From WRKB01 sp031551145 (GTDB lineage Bacteria > Desulfobacterota > Desulfovibrionia > Desulfovibrionales > Desulfovibrionaceae): a stretch of 18,910 nucleotides of DNA. The DNA is taken from the NCBI GenBank assembly GCA_031551145.1, contig JAVBNZ010000046.1, positions 1 through 18,910 of the forward strand, read 5' to 3'. Positions 1 to 7,513 of the stretch are shown here, in pieces. The position numbers and the translations under genes are program-made. The stretch's first letter is position 1. Each line of letters starts with the position of its first letter. The notes below the pieces were generated by a model. It was not told where the DNA came from. It did no database searches and saw only the letters and a list, made by a program, of their open reading frames with translations.

Positions 1-509
1 GTGCCGTCCAACTCACGCAGCAGCTCGCAGACGCGGATGGGATACCCTTGCGTTGCAACATCGCGCCCATAGGGCGAGGTCTGTGTAATTTGTTTGGGCA
101 GGGAGGTCGGTGCCATCTGGCCGCCGGTCATGCCGTAAATGCCGTTGTTGACGAAGATGGTCGTGATGTTCTCGCCCCTGGCCGCGGCGTGGATGATTTC
201 CGCCGTGCCGATGGCGGCGAGGTCACCGTCGCCCTGGTAGGTCAGGACGAACTTGTCCGGACAAACCCGCTTGACCCCGGTGGCCACCGCCGGCGCGCGG
301 CCGTGGGGCCCCTTGATGACGTCCACGTCGAGAAAGCGGTTGATGGGTGCGCTGCATCCCACCGGGCCGGAAATAATGGTTTTGTTCTGCAGATCCAGTT
401 CGTCGATCAACTCCGCCGCCAGCCTGTGGATAATACCGTGGCTGCAGCCGGGGCAGAAGGTGAACGGCGTTTTCGTCATGGACTTCGGCCGGGTGAATGC
501 GGGCTTCAT
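1..509 (-). CDS. 2-oxoacid:ferredoxin oxidoreductase beta subunit (partial, 3' end outside window)
   Basis: This is the thiamine-diphosphate-binding beta subunit of a 2-oxoacid:ferredoxin oxidoreductase (2-oxoglutarate or branched-chain 2-oxoacid type), which oxidatively decarboxylates a 2-oxoacid to acyl-CoA and reduces ferredoxin in the cytoplasm. I translated 169 codons by hand. Visible are CPGCSHG at residues 19-25, GPVGCSAP near 48-55, GPHGRAPAVATG near 68-79, the TPP/Mg motif YQGDGDLAAIGTAE at 91-104 and NNGIYGMTGGQ at 121-131. The frame is open to the window edge. The start ATG (507-509) overlaps the alpha-subunit stop as TCATGA, so translation is probably coupled. A gamma subunit gene may follow beyond the edge. 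The family is clear. The substrate (2-oxoglutarate or 2-oxoisovalerate) is not. Confidence 0.9.
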   Translation of the reverse strand, partial: MKPAFTRPKSMTKTPFTFCPGCSHGIIHRLAAELIDELDLQNKTIISGPVGCSAPINRFLDVDVIKGPHGRAPAVATGVKRVCPDKFVLTYQGDGDLAAIGTAEIIHAAARGENITTIFVNNGIYGMTGGQMAPTSLPKQITQTSPYGRDVATQGYPIRVCELLRELDG

Positions 510-1585
510 GACCGTTGCTCTCCCTTGTCTTGCAGCATGCCGCGCGCGGCGGCCAGAATTTCGTCCGGGGTATGCACCATCGCGCCCATTCTGCCGTAAT
601 GGGCCACCCGCGCCGCCCCGTTCACGGCGCGCTCCACGTCCTCGACCATCTGGCCGGCGCTGAGCTCGACGGACAAAAAGCGGCCGGCCGTCCCGGCCAG
701 CTCGCGCAGACGCGCGGCGGGGAAAGGCCAGAGCGTCACCGGCCGCAGCAGGCCGATTTTGAGGCCCGCTTCCCGCGCCTTTTCCACGACGTTTTCGCAG
801 ATGCGCGCACTGATGCCGTAAGCCACGAGGATCAGATCCGCATCCCCGGTATGGCTTTCTTCCCAGCATGTTTCCGTTTCGGCGATGCGCCGGTATTTTT
901 CCTGAAGGCGGATGTTGTGCGGCTCAAGCTGTTCCGGGGCCATGTACGCGGAATGGATCAGGTTGCTGCCCCGGCCGTTTTCGCCGCGCCGGCCGTTGGT
1001 GGCCCAAGGCTTGTCGGGCGTGTATTCCCGCGCGGGGGGCAGTTCCACGGGCTCCATCATCTGCGCGATAATGCCGTCGCCCAACAGCAGAACCGGGTTG
1101 CGGTATTTGTCCGCCAGTTCAAAGGCCAGGACGGTCAAATCGGCGTATTCCTGCACGGAATACGGGGCCAGCACGATGACGTTGTAATCGCCGTTGCCCC
1201 CGCCCTTGACCGACTGGAAATAATCGGCCTGCGCGCCCTGAATGCTGCCGATGCCGGGGCCGCCGCGCGCGATGTTGATGATGACCGCCGGCAGTTCGGA
1301 ACCGGCCAGATAGGAGATGCCTTCCTGCTTCAAGGCGATGCCGGGACTGGAGGAAGAGGTCATGGCCCTGGCCCCGGCGCCGGAAGCGCCGAACACCATG
1401 TTGACGGCCGCCACCTCGCTTTCGGCCTGAATGAAACAGCCGCCGAGCGCCGGCATTTTACGGGCCATGTACTCGTTGATCTCGGTCTGAGGCGTGATGG
1501 GATAGCTGAAATAACAGCGGCAGCCGGCCCGAAGCGCGGCTTCGGAAACGGCGTCGTTGCCTTTCATGATGACTTTTTCCGCCAT
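506..1585 (-). CDS. 2-oxoacid:ferredoxin oxidoreductase alpha subunit (VorB/KorA type)
   Basis: This is the alpha subunit (359 aa), which pairs with the beta subunit to make the catalytic core that converts 2-oxoacid plus CoA to acyl-CoA, CO2 and reduced ferredoxin. The N-terminal pyrimidine-binding domain has KGNDAVSEAALRAGC (residues 8-22), YPITPQTEI (28-36), QAESEVAAVNM (near 53-63), TSSSSPGIALKQEG and RGGPGIGSIQGAQADY. A transketolase C-terminal-like domain II follows (LILVAYGISAR, then GLLRPVTLWPFP). The open frame extends further upstream, but the ATG at 1583-1585 starts the conserved domain and has GGGAG about 6 nt before it; the upstream extension has no family similarity. The closest family image is VorB, the 2-oxoisovalerate enzyme, but a 2-oxoglutarate role cannot be excluded. 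Confidence 0.92.
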   Translation of the reverse strand: MAEKVIMKGNDAVSEAALRAGCRCYFSYPITPQTEINEYMARKMPALGGCFIQAESEVAAVNMVFGASGAGARAMTSSSSPGIALKQEGISYLAGSELPAVIINIARGGPGIGSIQGAQADYFQSVKGGGNGDYNVIVLAPYSVQEYADLTVLAFELADKYRNPVLLLGDGIIAQMMEPVELPPAREYTPDKPWATNGRRGENGRGSNLIHSAYMAPEQLEPHNIRLQEKYRRIAETETCWEESHTGDADLILVAYGISARICENVVEKAREAGLKIGLLRPVTLWPFPAARLRELAGTAGRFLSVELSAGQMVEDVERAVNGAARVAHYGRMGAMVHTPDEILAAARGMLQDKGEQRS

Positions 1586-1646
1586 AAATGCTCCCACAGG
1601 GGTTGCGCGGCGGGGCCAATGCCCTGCGCCGCCGGGAATTTTCACT

Positions 1647-1850
1647 CTATCTGTACACTTCGATGACGATATCCGGGCAGTTGACGGCGCAGACCGCGCA
1701 GCCCGTGCATGCTTCCTCATCCGTACAGCAGACGGGGTGATACCCGTTTTTGTTGATGGTTTTCTCAACAGCCAGAATTTTTTTCGGGCAGGCGGCAATG
1801 CAGAGCCGGCAGCTCTTGCAGTTTTCGCGTTCGATGATCAGTCTCGCCAT
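1647..1850 (-). CDS. 2x[4Fe-4S] ferredoxin subunit of the 2-oxoacid oxidoreductase
   Basis: This is a 67-aa bacterial-type dicluster ferredoxin, the delta-like subunit or electron acceptor of the oxidoreductase encoded downstream. Cluster motifs are CxxCxxCxxxCP at C11/C14/C17/C21 and again at C48/C51/C54/C58, the usual arrangement in which the fourth Cys of each motif serves the other cluster. Two extra adjacent cysteines (C41, C42) lie between the motifs. The ATG at 1850 has a strong AAGGAGG upstream. It is first in the operon, 61 nt before the alpha gene, matching the common ferredoxin-alpha-beta order. The promoter candidate at 1911-1939 would drive all three genes. Confidence 0.93.
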   Translation of the reverse strand: MARLIIERENCKSCRLCIAACPKKILAVEKTINKNGYHPVCCTDEEACTGCAVCAVNCPDIVIEVYR

Positions 1851-1870
1851 AAACCCCCTCCTTGGAGGAC

Positions 1871-2317
1871 ATGGGCATACATAATATGATAATTCGTAAT
1901 ACGTATGATGATTATACGCTGCTTTTTGTTCCGGGGCAAGACCTTTCCGGCAAATATGGACAAGTTTTTTCGTATGAAATTTTGGAATATTATGTAAAAG
2001 GCAGCGCTGTTATACGCAAGAGGCTCTCGGATACGGCCGTGGATTGCCTCCACGCTTCGCAGAAACAGGCACATATGCATGCCGAACGCATAGGGCTGCT
2101 GAACGCTTTGGCCGCCGCAGGGCAATGGGTATCAATCTATTATGGATGGCGGCCGAATTTGCCGGATGAGGGAGACAACCACCTCATAGAGCTTGCCGTG
2201 GCGGGCAACGCGCAGGCCGTCGTCACGCACAACATCAAAGATTCGCGGCGCGGGCAACTCATCTGGCCCAATCTGCGCATCCTGACGCCCGCCGCCTGTT
2301 TGGAGCAACTACCATGA
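1871..2317 (+). CDS. PIN-family toxin, N-terminal half lost (probably inactive)
   Basis: The C-terminal half matches the putative-toxin PIN family (VapC-like ribonucleases, COG1569 type): IYYGWRPNLPDEGDNHLIEL, then AVVTHNIKDSRRGQL and LRILTPAACLEQL. That is the usual wRP.lpDp.DnmvlElAv...AivThN.rDf order. Intact members of about 135-140 aa begin with a beta strand ending in DTNV, whose Asp binds the catalytic metal. No such motif is present here in any forward frame, and the frame is closed upstream by TAA at 1850-1852, so it cannot be extended. The first 50 or so codons are AT-rich, carry a promoter on the opposite strand, and have no recognisable similarity. The stop overlaps the antitoxin start (ATGA), as in a live toxin-antitoxin pair. 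A TTG at 1862 would also be in frame. I read it as a toxin remnant still open as an ORF. Confidence 0.55.
   Translation: MGIHNMIIRNTYDDYTLLFVPGQDLSGKYGQVFSYEILEYYVKGSAVIRKRLSDTAVDCLHASQKQAHMHAERIGLLNALAAAGQWVSIYYGWRPNLPDEGDNHLIELAVAGNAQAVVTHNIKDSRRGQLIWPNLRILTPAACLEQLP
1911..1939 (-). promoter_or_regulatory. Sigma70-type promoter for the 2-oxoacid oxidoreductase operon
   Basis: Read on the minus strand there is TTGCCC (1934-1939), a 17-nt spacer and a perfect TATAAT (1911-1916). The predicted start near 1904 gives a leader of about 55 nt before the ferredoxin ATG. It lies inside the 5' part of the plus-strand PIN ORF. An 8-bp palindrome, ATACGTAT (1899-1906), sits at the predicted start site. 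Confidence 0.6.
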
Positions 2318-2538
2318 ATACCTTGACGCTCAGACTTCCGGAAGACCTGGCGAACAGATTGAAGATCGTCGCGGAAGCACGCGGCGTAAGCGTAAACAAG
2401 CTGCTTACGGAAATCAGCGTGCAGGCTCTTGCCGCCTACGATACGGAAATACGCTTCAAGGCTTCGGCCAAGGCGGCGGATATTCCTGCGGCCCTCTCCC
2501 TGCTTGATCGACTTGACCGGCAGGCGCAGCACGGCTGA
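2314..2538 (+). CDS. Ribbon-helix-helix antitoxin (HicB/CopG-like)
   Basis: A 74-aa protein with a ribbon-helix-helix DNA-binding fold near the N-terminus: strand LTLRLPEDL (residues 4-12), then helices around NRLKIVAEARGVSVNKLLTEISVQALAAY. The C-terminal tail (IRFKASAKAADIPAALSLLDRLD) would be the toxin-binding part. Its ATG overlaps the stop of the PIN ORF by 4 nt, the usual arrangement for a PIN toxin followed by an RHH antitoxin. Antitoxins of this kind neutralise the toxin and repress their own operon. Because the toxin looks truncated, this antitoxin may be an orphan. It ends 42 nt before the convergent fdhD. Confidence 0.75.
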   Translation: MNTLTLRLPEDLANRLKIVAEARGVSVNKLLTEISVQALAAYDTEIRFKASAKAADIPAALSLLDRLDRQAQHG

Positions 2539-2580
2539 TTCCCCATCTCCCCGGCGCATGCGCGTTCGACGAAGAGGCCC

Positions 2581-3366
2581 TCAGAGCACTCTGCCCAAGG
2601 GATCGGAAAAGACGGTAAGGCGGTTTTCCGCCGGGCGGCAAAAACCCACCAGGGCGACGCCGGCCTTGGGGGCGTCGCGCAAGGCGGCCCGTGTGACGGC
2701 GGCCCGGCTGACCATGAAGGAGATGCCCAGCCGCAGCGCCTTGGCGTACAGGCTTGCGGTGAGGCGGGCCGTCGTAAACAGCGCGTGCCCGCCGGGATCG
2801 AGCCCGCTCAGGGCCGCGTGCCCGGCCAGGCGATCCAGGCAGTTGTGACGGCCGATATCTTCAACAAGCAGAGCCTGCCCGCCCGAACCCGACGGGGCCG
2901 GAGCGTCGTCCGGCCCAAGGCGCACCAGGGCGGCCCGGTGCGAGCATCCTGTGCCCGCCCAAAGCCCGGGAGCATCCAGAAAAACGCGCATATGCTCAAG
3001 CAGGGCCTCCGCCCGCGCCGAACCGGGATCCGCGCGCACGGCGCGGGCTTGGCGCGGTCCGGTGAAGCGCACCCGCACCACGGGCTCGTCCGTCCCGTTG
3101 CGGCCTTCTTCAAACACAATATGTTCCGGCGCGGGAAAGGGCGCGGGCCCCCGTGCGGGAAAGGGCGCGGGCAGATCCCATTCCAGCAGCACGTTGCCCA
3201 GGGCCAGCTCTTTCAATTCCTGCGGTCTGGACCAGAGCAGACGCTTTTCTCCCTCGTGCTCGACGGCGAAACGTATCTCATGGGCGACCGCGTCTTCTGC
3301 CGCGCGCCACGCGCCGCCGTGCCATTGCCGGATGCGCGCCGGTTCGCATGCGTCCGCGCCGTGCAT
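2581..3366 (-). CDS. fdhD: Formate dehydrogenase accessory protein FdhD (divergent, no CxxC)
   Basis: FdhD binds the bis-MGD cofactor and transfers sulfur from IscS to it, which formate dehydrogenase needs to be active. The family is shown by EDAVAHEIRF near the N-terminus, RPQELKELALGNVLLEWDLP, TGCSHRAALVRLG, the signature VEDIGRHNCLDRLAGHA, then TTARLTASLYAKALRLGISF and a C-terminal VALVGFCRP. The conserved CxxC loop of E. coli FdhD (Cys121/Cys124), which precedes the TGxxHAA element, has no counterpart: that region reads PRQARAVRADPGSAR. The remaining cysteines are single. I chose the ATG at 3364-3366 because it overlaps the fdhE stop as TGATG; a GTG four codons upstream (3378) is possible. 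The length (261 aa) is normal. It is translationally coupled to fdhE. Confidence 0.88.
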   Translation of the reverse strand: MHGADACEPARIRQWHGGAWRAAEDAVAHEIRFAVEHEGEKRLLWSRPQELKELALGNVLLEWDLPAPFPARGPAPFPAPEHIVFEEGRNGTDEPVVRVRFTGPRQARAVRADPGSARAEALLEHMRVFLDAPGLWAGTGCSHRAALVRLGPDDAPAPSGSGGQALLVEDIGRHNCLDRLAGHAALSGLDPGGHALFTTARLTASLYAKALRLGISFMVSRAAVTRAALRDAPKAGVALVGFCRPAENRLTVFSDPLGRVL

Positions 3367-4259
3367 CAGAAGCCCCACAGCGAAGAGGTGGGACGCTGAA
3401 AGCCTTCTTCGGCCGCCAGCATGTCCAGCGGCAGCGAAAGCAGATCGGCCGACGCGGGAACGAAATCGGCAACGCCTTTATGGCGGGAATCCGCCAGTTT
3501 GATATAGCTTTTGCAGGAGCGGCAGATATGCGCCTGGTATCCCGGCTCGGTATCCGCGGTGAAAAAGGCCAGCTGGTCCGGATTTTCCTCAAAGCAGAAC
3601 GGACACTGCAGACGCTTGGCGCGGTAGGTGAACAGGCAGAAGGAACAGACATGCCGCCGCGCGCCCTCGGCTCCGTGCAGTTCGCCGATGGCCGGCAGAG
3701 ATCCGCAGTGCGGGCAGTGCCCGTATGTCCAGATGGAGGCCGGATTATGTCCGCCGCCGCCGGCGATGCGCCGTGTGACGGCATGCGCGAAGGGGGTCAG
3801 GGAGTTTTGCGCCAGAAAGCGCGGCAAGGCCGGAGCCTGCGCAAAGGCCCGCCCTTCGCGGGCGAACCATGCGTCATCCCCGTTCAGATACGCGCGGAAC
3901 AGCGCCCCGGCGCTGATGCGGCCCTTTGACTTCAGCGCGCCGAAACGTTGCGAAGCCTCCCTGAACTCCCCGCCCAAGCGGCTGAGAGCGCCCTGAAGAG
4001 AGCGCAGCAGGGCGTGCGCCCGCGGCACGTCAATGGGAAAATTCTTGCGCGCAAGCAGCGGAGCACCCCGGCGATGCTCTTCGTCCGGGGCGAGGCGCGG
4101 CAGAGGAAGGGAAGATGCATCGGCTTCAAAAGCGGCCAAGGCGCGGCTTTGGGCGGAATGCACGCGTTTTGCCAGTGTCACGAGTTCCGGCGGCAGCCGG
4201 GAAATGTGATCCGGGGCTTTGGATGCGGCGTCCGAGGCGGCGAACTGGGGGCTTTTCAT
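3366..4259 (-). CDS. fdhE: Formate dehydrogenase accessory protein FdhE
   Basis: A 297-aa FdhE, a cytoplasmic rubredoxin-like iron-binding protein needed for maturation of Tat-exported formate dehydrogenases. Four CxxC pairs are present: C182/C185 (HCPHCGSLP), C205/C208 (CSFC), C219/C222 (CPFC) and C246/C249 (CRSCKSYIK), the layout of the FdhE zinc-ribbon-like domains. The N-terminal 150 residues form the helical domain. The ATG at 4257-4259 has AGGAAA upstream. It is first in the fdhE-fdhD operon and divergent from fdhA, with a 215-nt intergenic region between them. E. coli fdhE and fdhD also flank a formate dehydrogenase operon. Confidence 0.93.
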   Translation of the reverse strand: MKSPQFAASDAASKAPDHISRLPPELVTLAKRVHSAQSRALAAFEADASSLPLPRLAPDEEHRRGAPLLARKNFPIDVPRAHALLRSLQGALSRLGGEFREASQRFGALKSKGRISAGALFRAYLNGDDAWFAREGRAFAQAPALPRFLAQNSLTPFAHAVTRRIAGGGGHNPASIWTYGHCPHCGSLPAIGELHGAEGARRHVCSFCLFTYRAKRLQCPFCFEENPDQLAFFTADTEPGYQAHICRSCKSYIKLADSRHKGVADFVPASADLLSLPLDMLAAEEGFQRPTSSLWGF

Positions 4260-4474
4260 TTATTTTCCTATACTTTGCATTGGATTGCGCGCTGTTAACA
4301 GCGTTATTTTATACAATATAACTGAGAAAAAAGAAAAAGTATATAAAAATAATTATCATTGACTACATAAAACATATAGGCCATATTGCACACTGCTATA
4401 CCCGCATTGGAGCGCAGTATGCTCTGATGATTCTTTCTCCTCACCCCGAGCCTGAATTTTTCAGGAGGCATCTT
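4260..4474. promoter_or_regulatory. Divergent fdhE / fdhA control region
   Basis: This 215-nt AT-rich gap separates the two fdh operons. On the plus strand TTGACT (4359-4364), a 17-nt spacer and CATATT (4382-4387) make a plausible fdhA promoter with a leader of about 80 nt. On the minus strand TATAAA (4308-4313) is a candidate -10 for fdhE without a clear -35. A perfect 14-bp palindrome, CGCTGTTAACAGCG (4290-4303), lies near the fdhE side and may be an operator. A 19-bp stretch at 4345-4363 matches the classical Fur box at 14 of 19 positions by eye. AGGAGG at 4463-4468 is the fdhA ribosome-binding site. Confidence 0.5.
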
Positions 4475-7400
4475 ATGATCATATCCAGACGAAGTGCGCT
4501 CAAGGCCGGCGCGGGCGCCGTGCTGGCCTCCGCCTTTTCCGGCCTGCCTTTCAACCTGGGCGTCGTCACCGCCGGGGCGGAGCCGGCGCGCCTGAAATGG
4601 ACGAGGCAAACCCCCTCAATATGCTGTTATTGCGCCGTGGGCTGCGGCATTATGGTCAACTCCGGCGACAAGGCGGCGGGCAACGGCACCGACCGGGTCA
4701 TCAACCTTGAAGGCGACCCGGATCACCCGATCAATGAAGGTTCTCTCTGCGCCAAGGGCGCGGGATTCTGGCAGATTGTCGAAAACCAGGCCAGGCCGGG
4801 CAAACCCATGTACCGCGCCCCCAAGGCCAAAGAATGGAAAGAAGTGGAATGGGACTGGGCCATGGATCGCATAGCGTCCAACATCAAGACCGCCCGCGAC
4901 GCCACTTTTACCGAGAAAAACGCCAAGGGCGAAAAAGTCAACCGCACCCTGGGCATCGCCTCCTTCGGCACATCCTCCATGGACAACGAGGAGTCCTGGG
5001 CCATACAGGCGCTGATGCGCGCCCTCGGCCTCATCTACATAGAGCATCAGGCACGCCTCTGACACAGCTCCACCGTACCGGCTCTGGCAGAGTCGTTCGG
5101 ACGCGGCGCGATGACCAACCACTGGCAGGACATCGCCAACAGTGACTGCATATTGATCATGGGCTCCAACCCCGCCGAGAACCATCCCATTTCCTTCAGA
5201 TGGGTAATGAAGGCGGTGGAACGCGGCGCCACGCTCATCCACGTGGATCCCCGCTTTACCCGCACCTCGGCCAAGGCGCATTTCCATGTGCCCTTGCGTT
5301 CGGGAACCGATATCGCCTTTCTGGGCGGCATGATCAAATATATTCTCGACAACAGGCTGTATTTCGCCGAATACCTGGAAAACTACACCAACGCCTCCAT
5401 GATCGTGGGGAGCAAATACGGCTTTAAAGACGGCCTTTTCTCCGGCTACGACCCGAAAACGCAAAGTTACGACAAAAGCCTCTGGGCCTTCGAGTTCGAT
5501 GAAAACGGCGTGCCCAAACGCGACCCGGGCTTTGCGAACCCGCGTTGCGTGCTGAATCTGCTCAAGGCGCATTACGCGCGCTATACACTCAAGGCCGCGG
5601 CCGCGGCCGCCGGCTGCTCCGAGGCCGATATCGAAAGAGTGTACAATGCCTTTGCCGCCACCGGCAAGCCGGACAAGGCCGGCACCGTCATGTACGCTCT
5701 GGGCTGGACGCAGCACACCGTGGGCGTGCAGAACATCCGAACCATGGCCATCATCCAGCTCCTGCTCGGCAACGTGGGCGTGGCCGGCGGCGGGGTGAAC
5801 GCGCTGCGCGGCGAATCCAACGTGCAGGGCGCCACGGACCAGGGCGTGCTCACGGAAAGCTGGCCCGGCTATCTGCCCGTGCCGCACAGCGACATGGTCG
5901 ATCTGGCCGCCTACAACAAGGCCACGCCGGTTTCCAAAGATCCCATGAGCGTCAACTGGTGGCAGAACCGTCCCAAATACGTGGCCGGATTTTTGAAATC
6001 CCTGTATCCGGATCTCACGCCCGAAGAAGCCTACGAGCTTATGCCGAAGGTGGACGGCGACAGGAAGATGACGGACTATTTCTGGCTGGCGGTCTTTGAC
6101 CGCATGCTGGCGGGCGACATCAAAGGGCTGTTCGCCTGGGGCCAGAATCCGGCCTGCGGCGGCGCCAACGCCGGCAAAAACCGCAAGGCGCTTGCGAAAC
6201 TCAAGTGGATGGTGAGCGTCAACCTTTTTGACAACGAAACAGCCTCGTTCTGGCGCGGCCCCGGCGTAAAGCCCGAAAGCGTGGATACCGAGGTGTTTCT
6301 GCTGCCCTGCGCCACAGACGTAGAAAAAGAGGGCTCCATCACCAATTCGGGCCGCTGGATCCAGTGGCGTTCCCATGCCGCGCCCGCGCGCGACGGCGTG
6401 TGGACGGACGGGGAGATGCTGCTGGCCATAGGCGAGCGACTGAGAACCATGTATGCGGAAAAGGGAGGAGCCTTCCCCGCTCCGCTCAAGCACTTCGGCT
6501 TCGATCTCTGGAAGGAGGGCAAGGAATTCTCGCCGGTGAAGGTGGCCAAGCTCCTCAACGGCATCTTCCTGCGCGACGCAACCGTTGACGGTACGGCCTA
6601 CAAAGCCGGGCAGCAGGTGCCGGGCTTCGCCCAACTCCAGGCCGACGGCTCGACCGCCTGCGGCAACTGGCTGCACGGCGGCTCGTGGACGGAAGCCGGC
6701 AACATGATGGCCAGGCGCGATCCCAAACGCACTCCCGAACAGGAGCGCATCGGTCTTTCCCCCAACTGGAGTTTCGCCTGGCCGGCCAACCGCCGCATTC
6801 TGTACAACAGGGCCTCGGTGAACAAGGAGGGCAAACCCTGGAACCCGGACAAGTCCGTCATCGTCTGGAAAGACGGCGCCTGGACGGGCGATGTGGTTGA
6901 CGGCGGCGGCAACCCCGGTTCCCGGCATCCCTTCATCATGCAGGTGCACGGGCTGGGCGCTTTATACGGCCCCGGCCTGCTGGACGGGCCCTTCCCCGAG
7001 TATTACGAGCCGGTGGAGTCGCCGTTCAAAAAACACGGTTTCTCAAATCAGCGCATCAATCCCACAGCCTTTATCGCCAAGGACGAAAAGTATGTGGTGG
7101 AAGACCCGCGCTTCCCCTACGTATGCACCACCTACCGCTGCACCGAACACTGGCAGACGGGCACCATGACGCGGCAAAGCTCGTGGCTGCTTGAAACCGA
7201 ACCGCAGGTGTATACGGAAATCGATCCGGAACTGGCAAAAGCCAAGGGCGTGAAAAACGGGGACATGGTGCGCATCTCCAGCCCGCGCGGCGCCATGAGC
7301 GCCGTGGTCATGGTGACCGAGCGCATCCGGCCCTTCATGAGCAACGGCAGGAAGGTGCACATGGTGGGGCTGTCCTGGCAGTACGGCTGGCTCACTCCCA

Positions 7401-7504
7401 AGGACGGGGGCGATTCCGCCAACCTGCTGTCCATAGCGGTGGGCGACCCCAACGTGGGCATACCCGAAACCAAGGCCTTTATGGTCAATCTGGAAAAGGC
7501 ATAG
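4475..7504 (+). CDS. fdhA: Formate dehydrogenase large subunit, selenocysteine-containing, Tat-exported
   Basis: The catalytic subunit (1009 aa) of a periplasmic Mo/W-bis-MGD formate dehydrogenase that interconverts formate and CO2. A Tat signal begins the protein (SRRSALK, residues 4-10, then a hydrophobic stretch to about 35). A [4Fe-4S] site is at C50-x2-C53-x3-C57 and C92. The in-frame UGA at 5060-5062 is residue 196 and sits in the hallmark context HQARL-Sec-HSSTV, followed by FGRGAMTNHW; Sec ligates the metal and the next His is catalytic. The frame is identical on both sides of the UGA, so this is one selenoprotein and not two genes or a frameshift. The ATG at 4475 follows AGGAGG by 6 nt and starts the Tat signal. 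A molydopterin dinucleotide-binding domain occupies the C-terminus. The fdhB ribosome site overlaps its stop codon. Confidence 0.96.
5063..5100 (+). promoter_or_regulatory. Bacterial SECIS stem-loop of fdhA
   Basis: Immediately after the UGA codon the mRNA can fold: CCG (5073-5075) pairs with CGG (5098-5100), then an imperfect middle stem (A5077-T5097, C5079-G5095), then the apical stem GGCTCT (5080-5085) with AGAGTC (5089-5094) around the triloop GGC (5086-5088). The position, about 11-38 nt past the UGA, and the two Gs at the tip fit bacterial SECIS elements read by SelB. The folding was done by eye. The tight loop is smaller than in E. coli fdhF. Confidence 0.75.
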
Positions 7505-7513
7505 GAGGCCGGC

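Noticed and set aside
2554..2563. GCGCATGCGC palindrome between the antitoxin and fdhD genes
   Set aside because: A 10-bp GC palindrome is expected by chance in DNA of this composition, and there is no T run or promoter to give it a role.
5060..5062. UGA read as a frameshift or pseudogene mark in fdhA
   Set aside because: The frame is the same on both sides, and the codon lies exactly at the catalytic Sec position of formate dehydrogenases with a SECIS-like stem-loop after it.
4616..6949. 777-codon open frame on the strand opposite fdhA
   Set aside because: It is the antisense shadow of the high-GC fdhA gene. Its translation is Gly/His/Val/Arg-rich without any domain, while the plus strand has full formate dehydrogenase motifs.
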